Shown: positions 35,616 to 44,421, numbered from the stretch's first letter. The stretch is 64,000 nucleotides of DNA from Blastocatellia bacterium (GCA_035275065.1 DATENM010000102.1:78011-142010), one strand, 5' to 3'. The notes: a model not told the origin generated them from the letters alone. A program made the numbers and translations.

Positions 35616-36956
35616 ATGGAGTCGTCGCTCTCATCGGTGCTGATCAGGCTGGCGCTGGTGCTCTTGCTGGTGCTGACCAACGGTTTCTTTGTCGCCGCCG
35701 AGTATGCGCTCGTCAGCGTTCGCCGCTCACGCATCGCATCGCTGGCCGGCCAGGGCAACAAGCGCGCGCAGCGGGTGATCCGCATCCTTGATAAGCTGAC
35801 CGCCTACATCTCCGCCACACAACTCGGGGTGACGCTCGCAAGCCTGGCGCTCGGCTGGGTCGGCGAAGAGACCATGGCTGAGATTCTCGGCCCCCTCTTT
35901 CAGCGCGCCTTCGGTTCGTACTCGGCCGTCGCGGCGCACACCGCGTCAATCGTCATCGCCTACATCGCCATCACTTACCTGCACGTCGTTCTCGGTGAGC
36001 TGGTGCCAAAGGCCATCTCGCTGGAGAAGGCCGAGCCGGTTGCCCTCGCCGTCGCCGCGCCGATACGTATCTTTTATAAAATGTTCAAAGCGCCCATCTG
36101 GGTGCTGAACCATTCGGGGATCATCGTGCTGCGCTGGCTCGGGCTGCGCGCCACGGCCGAGCATTCGGGCATCTACAGTGAAGAAGAGCTGCGCGGCCTG
36201 ATCGCGGTCTCTCAGAAGAGCGGCCATGTGCTGGAAGACGAGCGGCAGTTGATCAACAACGTTTTTGACTTTACCGAGACGACCGTCGAGAGCGTGATGA
36301 ACCCGCGCACACAGATCGAGGCGCTCGACGCCGAGCTGACGCCGGCGCAGATGCTCGATTACTTCGAGCAGATCGGCTACTCGCGCATGCCTGTGTATCG
36401 CGGCTCGCTCGATCATGTCTTAGGCATTGTGCTGCACAAAGACCTGAGCCGGCTGGTGCGACACGGCGGCAACTTTGACGAGATCATCCGCCCGGCGGTC
36501 TTTCTGCCGACCACCGTGCGGCTGCACGACGCGCTGCGCAGCCTGCGCCGTTCGAGCGCGCACATGGCGATGGTGGTTGACGAGCACGGCGGCGTTGAAG
36601 GATTAGTGACACTCGAAGACCTGCTTGAAGAGATCGTCGGCGACATTCGCGACGAGCATGATGAAGTCGTAGCGCAGCAAATCAAACAGGAAAACCCGGA
36701 TACATTTAAGGTCAGCGGCGCGCTATCGATTCGCGATGCCAACCGGCATATGCAGCTCGGGCTGCCTGAATCCGACAGCTATCACACGGTCGCCGGATTC
36801 ATGATGGCGCGCGCCGGTCGCTTGCTTCAGACCGGCGATCAGATCGAATACAACGGCCTGCGGCTGACGGTTGTAAGCACCGAGCGCAACCGCATCGTCG
36901 AAGCGAAGATCGAAAAGCGCGAAGAAGACGTGCCGGCGCCGACGCTGGCAACCTGA
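35616..36956 (+). CDS. CNNM/CorC (HlyC) family membrane protein with CBS domains
   Basis: 446 residues. An N-terminal DUF21/CNNM membrane domain (~1-190; LALVLLLVLTNGFFVAAEYA, ISATQLGVTLASLALGWVGE) is followed by a CBS pair (~210-340; VMNPRTQIEALD, VVDEHGGVEGLVTLEDLLEE) and a C-terminal CorC_HlyC domain (~355-440; FKVSGALSIRDANR, YHTVAGFMM). These proteins are linked to Mg or Co efflux and resistance; 'hemolysin' labels are historical. Full length and apparently intact. Confidence 0.92.
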   Translation: MESSLSSVLIRLALVLLLVLTNGFFVAAEYALVSVRRSRIASLAGQGNKRAQRVIRILDKLTAYISATQLGVTLASLALGWVGEETMAEILGPLFQRAFGSYSAVAAHTASIVIAYIAITYLHVVLGELVPKAISLEKAEPVALAVAAPIRIFYKMFKAPIWVLNHSGIIVLRWLGLRATAEHSGIYSEEELRGLIAVSQKSGHVLEDERQLINNVFDFTETTVESVMNPRTQIEALDAELTPAQMLDYFEQIGYSRMPVYRGSLDHVLGIVLHKDLSRLVRHGGNFDEIIRPAVFLPTTVRLHDALRSLRRSSAHMAMVVDEHGGVEGLVTLEDLLEEIVGDIRDEHDEVVAQQIKQENPDTFKVSGALSIRDANRHMQLGLPESDSYHTVAGFMMARAGRLLQTGDQIEYNGLRLTVVSTERNRIVEAKIEKREEDVPAPTLAT

Positions 36957-37031
36957 GTTATTGCGCAAGCTAACAGCTTGCGCCACATAGCAAGTGCTAT
37001 CGAAATCTGCTCTGACTCTCCACCTGGCCCT

Positions 37032-37967
37032 TTGACGGAAACCCTGTTCATCATTAACCCTGTGTCGGGCGGCGGCGCGGCGCTCCGCGCATGGCGCGAG
37101 GCGCGGCCCGCGTTGCTGGCGGCAGGCTTGACGATTCGCGAGCAAGTGACAACGCGCGCCGGCGAAGCCGCCGAAGTGACACGCGCCGCATTATCCAGCG
37201 GCACCACACGAGTCGTTGCCGTCGGCGGCGACGGCACGTTGAGCGAAGTGGTGAACGGCTTTCTTGACGGCGAAGGGCGACCGATCAACAGCGAAGCCGC
37301 GATTGGCATCCTGCCGGGAGGCACCGGCGCCGACTTTTGCAAAACGCTCGGCATCGCAACTCCTGTGCAAGCGATTCGCGCCCTCAGCGGCGCGACGGTC
37401 AAGATGATAGACGCAGGGCGGATCAGCTTGAACGGCACGGACGGCCAGCCGTATACGCGAGCCTTCATCAACCTTGCCTCGTTCGGGCTTGGCGGTGATA
37501 CGGCGATGTGGGTGAACCGCTGGCGTGGCCGGCGCTCGCGTTTGCTCAAGGGTCAAGCCAAGTACGCGCTGGCGGCGCTCAGGGCGCTCGACCGCTATCG
37601 TAACCATCGCGTGCGTGTGAAGCTCGGACAGGAAAGTGAACTGGAGATTGACAGCAACTTGCTGGTAGTGGCTAACGGCAGGTATGCGGGCGGCGGCATG
37701 ATGCTCGCGCCGCATGCCCGGCTCGATGATGGGCTGTTCGATGTCATCGTTGCCGACGGCGCGACGCGCTGGGACATCATCAAAGAGTTGCCGCGTATCG
37801 GGCGCGGCGGCCACCTCAAGAATCCCAGAGTCAGCGAGCATCGCGCCCGCGTCATTTCGATCACCGCCAGCGAGCCGCTCGCCATTGACGTAGACGGCGA
37901 TTTCGCAGGCACCACGCCGGCAACGCTGACCGTCAGTCCTTCAGCCGTGAGGCTGCTCAGTGCATAA
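37032..37967 (+). CDS. Diacylglycerol/lipid kinase family protein (YegS-like)
   Basis: About 310 residues of the NAD-kinase-like superfamily. NPVSGGGAALRAW at the N-terminus, VAVGGDGTLSEVVNGF and ILPGGTGADFCKTLGI form the nucleotide site; GKYAGGGM-like GRYAGGGMMLAPHARLDDG and the C-terminal IDVDGDFAG complete the family pattern. Phosphorylates a lipid alcohol, probably diacylglycerol. The start is uncertain: homology begins at LTETLFIINP, for which TTG 37032 is the nearest codon. A longer frame from TTG 36978 would run out of a small hairpin (GCGCAAGC/GCTTGCGC, 36963-36983). Confidence 0.85.
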   Translation: MTETLFIINPVSGGGAALRAWREARPALLAAGLTIREQVTTRAGEAAEVTRAALSSGTTRVVAVGGDGTLSEVVNGFLDGEGRPINSEAAIGILPGGTGADFCKTLGIATPVQAIRALSGATVKMIDAGRISLNGTDGQPYTRAFINLASFGLGGDTAMWVNRWRGRRSRLLKGQAKYALAALRALDRYRNHRVRVKLGQESELEIDSNLLVVANGRYAGGGMMLAPHARLDDGLFDVIVADGATRWDIIKELPRIGRGGHLKNPRVSEHRARVISITASEPLAIDVDGDFAGTTPATLTVSPSAVRLLSA

Positions 37968-37988
37968 GCAACCGCCCACGGCTGCCGC

Positions 37989-38366
37989 TCACTTCTCGGC
38001 CATTGCGTCGGTGACTTTGATGCGCCCGGCGATGATCTCTTTCTTGGCGCGCTCGACTTCGTCGAGAACCGATTGCGGGATCAGGTTGCGGTTGTAATCG
38101 TCGAGCGCATAGCCGACGCCGTCGCTTTCAAGGCCGAACTCGTGAATGCCACCCTTGAATTGATTGCCGATGACATCCTTGACGGTGTCATAAACGGCAT
38201 TATCCACACGCTTCATCATGCTGGTCAGAATGAAGCCCGGCTTCACCCAGTTCTGATTCGCATCCACGCCGATGGCCAGATGGTTGGTCTCTTCCGCCGC
38301 GTCAAAGACGCCGAGGCCGGAATTGCCGGCGGCCTGAAAGATGACATCGGCACCGCGCTCGATCTG
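37989..38366 (-). pseudogene. Orphan 3' end of the BMP-family lipoprotein gene
   Basis: Encodes only the last 125 residues plus stop of the nucleoside-binding lipoprotein whose complete copy starts at 41772. It runs from the conserved QIERGADV to AMAEK with no indel relative to the full gene. At 38366 the match ends abruptly and unrelated AT-rich sequence begins. There is no signal peptide or N-terminal lobe, so it cannot be functional. The protein sequence is identical to the intact copy; seven nucleotide differences are all synonymous. Confidence 0.93.
37989..38366. repeat. Left 378-bp direct repeat flanking the AT-rich insertion
   Basis: Aligns without gaps to 40756-41133: 371 of 378 positions identical by eye. 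Both copies begin at the stop codon and end at GATCTG. Confidence 0.93.
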
Positions 38367-38524
38367 GCAAGGTTTATTAATTATATTTTGTTGAATTTTC
38401 AATAACATTAATTAACACGGGAACTTACAGATGATATTGTTGCGCCGTCTTCTTTAGCAATAACAACATCCTGTTCTGTTAACCGAAGTAAAGCCCGATT
38501 TGTTTTGAAAAAGAATGTAGGCCC

Positions 38525-39616
38525 ATGCTTAAACTCGATTTTCTGCGAAGCAAACACCTGAACAAATTCTTAGCTTTATTGGCTATATTGATCCTTGTGG
38601 CGCCAACTCAGGGTGGCCCGCCATTAACATCCGTCATTGAATGTGAAGATTTTCAGCTTACAGAAGAAGGCGGATATCCTGCGGCTCTTTGTTTGGGGAG
38701 TGGAAACTGTACAGAAACCGGTAGTGGTCAAGCATACATTTTCCTTTGGATGTTAGCTGATTTGGATTGCCCGAATCAACTTGTATTTAATGAAGTCAGC
38801 GTAACGGGCCGAGTGGGCGGGGTTAGTCTATACGGAAATGCAGTTAGCTGGTGTGCTGATACTGGACGATTGCGTGGTAATGGACGTGCAGATACGGGCT
38901 GTGACGGGAGCAGCAATCCTGTCGTTCCGAGCTATTACCCGGAGGCATGTTATCTCCCGCCAATTAATACCGACCCGCCACCGTCAGACCCTCCTGGAGG
39001 TGTAGTCTATTGTGACTTCGCCGCGCAAAATTGCGCCGATGAACTGGGTTGGCTTGATAATGATTGTATATGCCACTTCGATACACCCATATTAATTGAT
39101 GTTGCTGGCAATGGCTTTAATCTCACGAGTGTGGCAGATGGTGTTGACTTTGATTTCAGAGGCCAAGGCCATCTCGAACATATGTCGTGGACTGCCGCTG
39201 GCTCAGATGACGCATTTCTTGTGCTTGATCGCAATGGCAACGGCAGAATAGATGACGGTAGCGAGCTATTTGGGAACATCACATCGCAACCACCTTCAGA
39301 TCATCGGAATGGATTTCTTGCATTAGCTGAATATGACAAGCCAGAAAACGGCGGCAATACTGATGGCATGATAGATTATAGGGATCGAATCTTTTCCTCG
39401 CTCCTGTTATGGAGGGACATTAATCATAATGGCATTTCAGAGGCAAATGAGCTGATAGCACTTTCATCATCAGGTATTGCAAGAATAGACCTCGATTACA
39501 GATTGTCCAACCGGCGCGATCGGTACGGCAATCATTTTCGCTATAGAGCAAAGGTATACGATTCGAGAGGAGCGCAGGCCGGGAGATGGGCCTGGGATGT
39601 TTTCTTTATTCCATAG
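38525..39616 (+). CDS. Exported protein with EF-hand-like calcium loops
   Basis: 363 residues with a signal peptide (FLALLAILILVAPTQGG). Residues ~30-160 are Cys-rich and Pro-rich with no recognised fold. From ~190 a conserved module begins (PILIDVAGNGFNLT, DFDFRGQGHLEHMSWTA) that holds two calcium-type loops: DRNGNGRIDDG and DINHNGISEANE. It closes with GNHFRYRAKVYDSRGAQAG and RWAWDVFFIP. I recognise this C-terminal module as a family dispersed through Acidobacteriota and some other soil bacteria, with no assigned function. Codon use is AT-rich, unlike all neighbours. First gene of the inserted segment. Confidence 0.8.
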   Translation: MLKLDFLRSKHLNKFLALLAILILVAPTQGGPPLTSVIECEDFQLTEEGGYPAALCLGSGNCTETGSGQAYIFLWMLADLDCPNQLVFNEVSVTGRVGGVSLYGNAVSWCADTGRLRGNGRADTGCDGSSNPVVPSYYPEACYLPPINTDPPPSDPPGGVVYCDFAAQNCADELGWLDNDCICHFDTPILIDVAGNGFNLTSVADGVDFDFRGQGHLEHMSWTAAGSDDAFLVLDRNGNGRIDDGSELFGNITSQPPSDHRNGFLALAEYDKPENGGNTDGMIDYRDRIFSSLLLWRDINHNGISEANELIALSSSGIARIDLDYRLSNRRDRYGNHFRYRAKVYDSRGAQAGRWAWDVFFIP

Positions 39617-39641
39617 GGGTGGCTGCTGTGGGCCGCCCTAT
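39613..39641. other. Hairpin between the two genes of the insertion
   Basis: ATAGGG...GGC pairs with GCC...CCCTAT, overlapping the stop of the first gene. No long T run follows. Confidence 0.5.
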
Positions 39642-39676
39642 CTAACATTCAGAAGTTTAAGCTGAAGAGTCAAGTT

Positions 39677-40699
39677 ATGAAAAAAGTCACTTTCGCGATT
39701 CTGACAATCATAGTAGCATTACTGATCCCCATTATATTTTTACCATTCGGTAGACAGGTTAACGCCGTGACTGTAAAGGTGAAAGTGAAAGATTACCCGG
39801 AACATGGGTTGAAGCTTATAGATTCTACTGACCCTTCTTTCCAGAATCACATTTCGGCTTTTTCAAAGGGAACACATAGCCCAGTAGTAGACTCAATGAA
39901 ATTGTTCTCAGTGCTCCTCAAGAACGTAGGAGATAAAGCCATTGTTGGATATTGGATGAAGTGGGAATTAGTTAAAGCAGATGGAACAATTGTCACGTGC
40001 GAAAGCGGCGGGATTAATCCCGCCGCCCTTATGGATGGTGGATCGCCAGGATTAGAACACCTATCCGTTAGCAGTGGCTACGCTATCAGACCAGGTTCCA
40101 CACAACTTGTTTCGCCATCACTTTCTTTAGGAGAGGATCAAGCCGGAGGCATAGGTATGTTGGGCGGGGGCTATGTTAAGCAAGCAAATCGCGAACAAAT
40201 TCAGCAAGCAGCACAAACTGGAAATCTCAAGATGATGATGGATCAGGTAGCCAGAGAGTTGCAAAATTATAAGAGCATCAACGTCTCACTCGATGGGGCA
40301 TTTTTTGAGGATGGAACGTTTGTTGGCGATGACAGTACGAACTACTTTGCGAAGATTCAAGCCAACATAGATGCAAAGCGTGATCTTCTGGAAGAAATAG
40401 CATTCGCCCTAAAACATAATGACAGCGAAGATGAGATTTTCGATTACATTAAAGAAGTGGCGCGTCAAGTGAACACGGCTTCAGAATCAGGGTTTACTCC
40501 CACAGACTACTACAGCTATCAGAAGAGGATCTATGCTGAGGAAATGCTTCGCATGAGAGATGCTATGGGTGGACACAGGGCAATAACGGTATCCTTGCAA
40601 GCGCTCCGCAAACCTTGGCCCAAATTAAAGAAATTGCCCTTTATACTTGAACACACGTCAGAGAGGGTTGAACCAAAGTCATCAATCAAGAAAGAGTGA
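39677..40699 (+). CDS. Exported protein of unknown function in the AT-rich insertion
   Basis: 340 residues. The N-terminus is a signal peptide or anchor (FAILTIIVALLIPIIFLPFG). The first half is beta-rich (LFSVLLKNVGDKAIVGYWMK, GGINPAALMDG); the second half is helical (REQIQQAAQTGNLKMMMDQV, RDLLEEIAFALKHNDSEDEI). The C-terminus is basic. No catalytic motif or known family was recognised. It lies 60 bases after the EF-hand-loop gene and shares its AT-rich codon use, so the two probably travel together. A 22-bp perfect palindrome lies inside its coding sequence. Confidence 0.7.
   Translation: MKKVTFAILTIIVALLIPIIFLPFGRQVNAVTVKVKVKDYPEHGLKLIDSTDPSFQNHISAFSKGTHSPVVDSMKLFSVLLKNVGDKAIVGYWMKWELVKADGTIVTCESGGINPAALMDGGSPGLEHLSVSSGYAIRPGSTQLVSPSLSLGEDQAGGIGMLGGGYVKQANREQIQQAAQTGNLKMMMDQVARELQNYKSINVSLDGAFFEDGTFVGDDSTNYFAKIQANIDAKRDLLEEIAFALKHNDSEDEIFDYIKEVARQVNTASESGFTPTDYYSYQKRIYAEEMLRMRDAMGGHRAITVSLQALRKPWPKLKKLPFILEHTSERVEPKSSIKKE
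40005..40026. repeat. 22-bp perfect GC-rich palindrome inside a coding region
   Basis: GCGGCGGGATT followed by its exact complement AATCCCGCCGC. It encodes the SGGINPAA segment of the second gene in the insertion and is far more GC-rich than the surrounding sequence. Confidence 0.85.
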
Positions 40700-40755
40700 A
40701 AACAACATAGGTAGCCGCCCCAGTTCGTAGAGATTCTCGCCGCTGAGTTACGCCT

Positions 40756-41133
40756 TCACTTCTCGGCCATGGCGTCAGTGACTTTGATGCGCCCGGCGAT
40801 GATCTCTTTCTTGGCGCGCTCGACTTCGTCGAGAACCGACTGCGGGATTAGGTTGCGGTTGTAATCGTCGAGCGCATAGCCGACGCCGTCGCTTTCAAGG
40901 CCGAACTCGTGAATGCCACCCTTGAATTGATTGCCGATGACATCCTTGACGGTGTCATAAACGGCATTATCCACGCGCTTCATCATGCTGGTCAGAATGA
41001 AGCCCGGCTTCACCCAGTTCTGATTCGCATCCACGCCGATGGCCAGATGGTTGGTCTCTTCCGCCGCGTCAAAGACGCCAAGGCCGGAATTGCCGGCGGC
41101 CTGAAAGATGACATCGGCGCCGCGCTCGATCTG
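40756..41133. repeat. Right 378-bp direct repeat flanking the AT-rich insertion
   Basis: The 3' end of the intact lipoprotein gene; partner of 37989-38366. Confidence 0.93.
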
Positions 41134-41772
41134 CGCCTTCGCCAGCTCTTTGCCCTTGCCGGGATTGTTCCACGCCGAGTCATTGACGCCGACGTAGTTC
41201 TCAAAGACCTCGATCTTCGGGTTGGCAAAACGCGCGCCTTCGGCATAGCCGGTGGCGAACTTGTGGATCAGCGGGATGTCCATGCCGCCGACGAAGCCAA
41301 CCTTGTTGGTCTTCGTCGTGCGCGCCGCGATCATGCCGACGAGAAACGAGCCTTCGTGTTCCTTGAAGATCAGCGAAGCGACGTTCGGCGCATCAATGAC
41401 ACCGTCAATGATGGCAAACTTGAGATTGGGATAGTCCTTCGACACTTGCTCCATGATCGGCGCTTGCGCGAAACCGACGCCAATGATCAGGTCATAGCCG
41501 CGCTCGGCAAAGGCGCGCATAGATGGTTCAATCGAAGTCGGGTCGCCCGGCTCGACATCGCGCAAGATCATGTCGCTGGGCATATCCTTGAGCGCCCGCT
41601 GGACGCCAACCCAGGCGGCGGCGTTGAATGACTTGTCATCCTTGCCGCCGATGTCAAAGACGATGCCGACGCGCTTCTTGCCGCTCGCCTCGTCGCCGCC
41701 GCCAAGCACACGGCTGCAACCCGGGGCGATGAGCAAAGCGCACAACAGAACTGCCAATGCCGTTTGCTTCAT
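40756..41772 (-). CDS. BMP-family nucleoside-binding lipoprotein (ABC transporter substrate-binding protein)
   Basis: 338 residues. A lipobox signal peptide (ALLIAPGC, Cys19) anchors it outside the membrane. The PnrA/Med/BmpA signatures VGIVFDIGGKDDKSFN, DLIIGVGFAQAP and AAGNSGLGVFDAAEE are present. Such proteins deliver purine or pyrimidine nucleosides to an ABC importer; no permease or ATPase genes are in view. ATG 41772 has GGGAAG upstream; longer in-frame extensions overlap the neighbouring gene and lack a signal. It lies 35 bases downstream of the glycosylasparaginase gene and in the same direction as the nucleoside phosphorylase, which supports nucleoside salvage. Confidence 0.9.
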   Translation of the reverse strand: MKQTALAVLLCALLIAPGCSRVLGGGDEASGKKRVGIVFDIGGKDDKSFNAAAWVGVQRALKDMPSDMILRDVEPGDPTSIEPSMRAFAERGYDLIIGVGFAQAPIMEQVSKDYPNLKFAIIDGVIDAPNVASLIFKEHEGSFLVGMIAARTTKTNKVGFVGGMDIPLIHKFATGYAEGARFANPKIEVFENYVGVNDSAWNNPGKGKELAKAQIERGADVIFQAAGNSGLGVFDAAEETNHLAIGVDANQNWVKPGFILTSMMKRVDNAVYDTVKDVIGNQFKGGIHEFGLESDGVGYALDDYNRNLIPQSVLDEVERAKKEIIAGRIKVTDAMAEK

Positions 41773-41806
41773 TAAGACTTCCCTTCCTCTTGATCTCGCC
41801 GTGGCC

Positions 41807-42940
41807 TTATACATCGGGCACTTCGTACAGGTAAGGCATGTCGTGCAGCTTGTTCTCCTTGCCATCATGCACGGCGTAGCGCGAGCGGTGGCGCTCGCCG
41901 CGCGCGTTGATCGAGTAAGCCCACAGCGACCCCGCGCCATACTCGCCCTTCTTGTTCAACGCATAGAAATTGAGGTGGAACTTGCTGAGCTTGGCCCGGT
42001 TGTTATTGTAGTTGGCGACCACCCGCTTGCAGGCTTCGAGGCAGGCATCCGTAGGCGATGCGCCGCGCCGCATCATCTCGACGATGGTGTGCGCGCCATT
42101 GATCTTGATGCACTCTTCGCCGCGCCCCGTAGAGCCGGCGGCGCCGATTTCGTTATCCACGAACAGGCCGCAGCCGATGATCGGCGAATCGCCGACGCGC
42201 CCCGGTATCTTCCACGCCAGCCCGCTGGTCGTCGTCACGCCCGACAGGTCGCCACGCCCGTTGACGGCGATGCAGTTGATCGTTCCCGTCGGCGGGTGGG
42301 CGATGTACTCTTCGATGCGCGCCAGTAGCTCGGCGCGATCCCAGTCACCGTTATAGATTAAGCTCTGCGGCTGACCGTCGGGCGTCGCCAGTCCCGGCCC
42401 CCAGGCGTCCTTGTCGCTCATCGTCTCTTTCCACTTCAGCCACGCGGCGCGCGACTCTTCGGTGAGCAAATCCATCGCCTTGAAGCCATGCGCCAGCGCG
42501 AATCGCAAAGCGCCTTCACCGACGAGCAGCAAGTGATCTGTGCGCTCTAAAACCAGCTTGGCGACCAGCGACGGGTTCTTGATGTTGCGCAACGAAGCGA
42601 CCGCGCCGGCGCGGTGCGTCGGCCCGTGCATGACGCTGGAGTCTAACTCGACGACGCCCTCTTCATTCGGCAAGCCGCCGTAGCCGACGCTCTGATCTTT
42701 CGGGTCGTCTTCGACAATGTTGACCCCGGCAATCACCGCATCGAGCGTATCGCGGCCCGCGCGAATCATCTCCATCGCCTTGGCGGTGGCGGCCAAGCCA
42801 TTGGCGCTCGATACGACGACAGGGCGAGTGCCACCCTGGACGGCAAGCGCAGATCGCGGCGCTTCATTAATCATGCCGGCGGCAACCCCGGCGACGGCGC
42901 TCGTGCGAACGAAATCGCGGCGTGTGATCTTGTTTTTCAT
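41807..42940 (-). CDS. N4-(beta-N-acetylglucosaminyl)-L-asparaginase (glycosylasparaginase) family Ntn hydrolase
   Basis: 377 residues. A twin-arginine signal (KITRRDFVRTSAVAGVAAGM) implies export of the folded protein. The family self-cleaves before a Thr that becomes the nucleophile: here T220 in HPPTGTINCIAVN. GYGGLPNEEGVVELDSSVM and RVGDSPIIGCGLFVDNEIGA are typical of the aspartylglucosaminidase branch. It removes Asn from N-linked GlcNAc or cleaves related beta-aspartyl compounds. ATG 42940 has GGAG 10 bases upstream; a GTG two codons earlier is less likely. Cotranscription with the downstream lipoprotein gene is likely. Confidence 0.9.
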   Translation of the reverse strand: MKNKITRRDFVRTSAVAGVAAGMINEAPRSALAVQGGTRPVVVSSANGLAATAKAMEMIRAGRDTLDAVIAGVNIVEDDPKDQSVGYGGLPNEEGVVELDSSVMHGPTHRAGAVASLRNIKNPSLVAKLVLERTDHLLLVGEGALRFALAHGFKAMDLLTEESRAAWLKWKETMSDKDAWGPGLATPDGQPQSLIYNGDWDRAELLARIEEYIAHPPTGTINCIAVNGRGDLSGVTTTSGLAWKIPGRVGDSPIIGCGLFVDNEIGAAGSTGRGEECIKINGAHTIVEMMRRGASPTDACLEACKRVVANYNNNRAKLSKFHLNFYALNKKGEYGAGSLWAYSINARGERHRSRYAVHDGKENKLHDMPYLYEVPDV

Positions 42941-43041
42941 AACCACTTTTCTCCTAATCGGTGTGACGCTCGCAAGCGGCTGTTGGTGTTCCGGGCCACT
43001 GTCCCGGCGGCTGATTGCGCGTGATTCAACAGTGAAGGACG

Positions 43042-43071
43042 ATTCTATTCCCTTCTCAGCGGGTTTGTAAA
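43042..43071 (-). promoter_or_regulatory. Candidate sigma-70 promoter for the glycosylasparaginase/lipoprotein genes
   Basis: On the minus strand TTTACA (43066-43071), 18-base spacer, TAGAAT (43042-43047), about 100 bases before the ATG at 42940. Confidence 0.4.
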
Positions 43072-43081
43072 CGAAGCGGCA

Positions 43082-44386
43082 TCAGCGCAGCACATCTTTA
43101 ATCAACACCGGCGGCGCGGTCGCTTCAGCGCCGATCTGATAAGCCTGGAGAATGACGGCGGCGGCTTCGTCTACCAGCACCGCGTCATTGAAGTGCATGA
43201 CGGCCAGCGGCGTGCGCTCTTCGACGCGGTCGCCGATGCGCGCATGGATGGTCAGTCCGACGCTCAGATCGATCTTTGAATCGAGCCGCAGGCGGCCCGC
43301 GCCGAGCAGCATCGAAGCGCGCCCGATAGCCGCCGTGTCAATCGCTTGCACAGTGCCGCTGCGCCGGGCTAAAACCGCGCGCTCATGCCGCGCCGTCGGC
43401 AATAACGAATAATCATCCAGCACACGTGGGTCGCCGGATTGCGCGGCGATGATCTCGCGCATCTTTTCAAGCGCCGCCCCCTTTGCGATCAACTCGTCAT
43501 AGCGGGCGCGGCCTTCGTCAACCGTAGCCACCGCGCCGCCAAGCACCAGCATCTCGGCTGAAAGCTCGCGGCAAAGCGTGATGAAGTCGTCCGGCCCCTG
43601 GCCGCGCAAGGCATCGAAGGCTTCGATCATTTCCAGAGCGTTGCCGACCGTGCGACCGAGCGGCTGGTTCATGTCCGTGAGCAGCGCGACACAATCTTTG
43701 CCGAGACCGCGGGCGATCTGAATCATCAGCTCGGCGAGCTGGCGGGCTTCGGCTTCTGTCTTCATGAACGCGCCGTTGCCGACTTTGACATCAAGCACCA
43801 GGCCGGTGATGCCTTCGGCCATCTTCTTGCTCATAATCGAAGCGGCCATCAGCGGGCGGCAGGGCACGGTAGCCGTCACGTCGCGCAAGGCGTAGAGCTT
43901 GCGGTCGGCGGGCGCTATCTGGGCAGTCTGGCCGATCAGCGCGACGCCAACCTGCGTGAGCGTGGCGCGAAATTCGGCAAGCGACAGGTTGGTGCGAAAG
44001 CCCTGGACCGAGTCGAGCTTGTCGAGCGTGCCGCCGGAATGCGCCAGGGCGCGGCCCGAAATCATCGGCACAGGCACGCCCGCCGCCGCGACAACCGGCG
44101 CGATGACTAGAGAAGTCTTATCGCCGACGCCGCCCGTCGAATGCTTATCGACGCGCAGGCGGCCCAGCTCAGACAGGTCTAAGACCTCGCCCGAATGCAG
44201 CATCTCTTCGGTGAGCGCGATGGCTTCGGCATCCGTCATGCCGCGCAGGAAGATGGCCATCAGCAAGGCCGACACCTGATAGTCGGCAATCTCGCCGGCA
44301 GTATAACCTTGAATGATGAAGTGAATCTCGTCGCGCGTCAGATGTTTGCCGTCGCGTTTCTTTTCGATAATGTCAACCGCTCGCAT
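43082..44386 (-). CDS. Pyrimidine-nucleoside (thymidine) phosphorylase
   Basis: 434 residues. Cleaves thymidine, deoxyuridine or uridine with phosphate to base plus (deoxy)ribose-1-phosphate. KHSTGGVGDKTSLVIAPVVA is the phosphate-binding motif and SGRALAHSGGTLDKLDSVQG the family signature; the C-terminal beta domain ends normally. Residues alone do not settle between DeoA and Pdp. The ATG at 44386 (MRAVDIIEKKRDGK) matches the family start; the upstream extension does not. Adjacent to a nucleoside-binding lipoprotein, so a salvage role is consistent. Confidence 0.94.
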   Translation of the reverse strand: MRAVDIIEKKRDGKHLTRDEIHFIIQGYTAGEIADYQVSALLMAIFLRGMTDAEAIALTEEMLHSGEVLDLSELGRLRVDKHSTGGVGDKTSLVIAPVVAAAGVPVPMISGRALAHSGGTLDKLDSVQGFRTNLSLAEFRATLTQVGVALIGQTAQIAPADRKLYALRDVTATVPCRPLMAASIMSKKMAEGITGLVLDVKVGNGAFMKTEAEARQLAELMIQIARGLGKDCVALLTDMNQPLGRTVGNALEMIEAFDALRGQGPDDFITLCRELSAEMLVLGGAVATVDEGRARYDELIAKGAALEKMREIIAAQSGDPRVLDDYSLLPTARHERAVLARRSGTVQAIDTAAIGRASMLLGAGRLRLDSKIDLSVGLTIHARIGDRVEERTPLAVMHFNDAVLVDEAAAVILQAYQIGAEATAPPVLIKDVLR

Positions 44387-44421
44387 GATTGATCTTGGCC
44401 CTGGCGTCTGCCGGCGTGCCG

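Larger units (their letters stand above)
38367..40755 (+). mobile_element. AT-rich two-gene insertion between duplicated lipoprotein gene ends
   Basis: About 2.4 kb that is visibly AT-richer than everything around it and opens with GCAAGGTTTATTAATTATAT. It carries two genes for exported proteins, in the opposite orientation to the lipoprotein gene, and no transposase or integrase. The last ~45 bases before 40756 are again GC-rich and differ from the sequence downstream of the left copy (37968-37988), so they may be the donor's own downstream flank. How it inserted is unknown; calling it mobile is inference from the flanking duplication and composition. Confidence 0.6.

Noticed and set aside
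37989..38408. 139-codon minus-strand frame as a separate small gene
   Set aside because: It is the detached 3' end of the lipoprotein gene with 14 arbitrary codons from the insertion in front.
41773..41940. Extended N-terminus of the BMP lipoprotein
   Set aside because: The extension overlaps the glycosylasparaginase gene and would hide the lipobox signal at MKQTALAVLLC.
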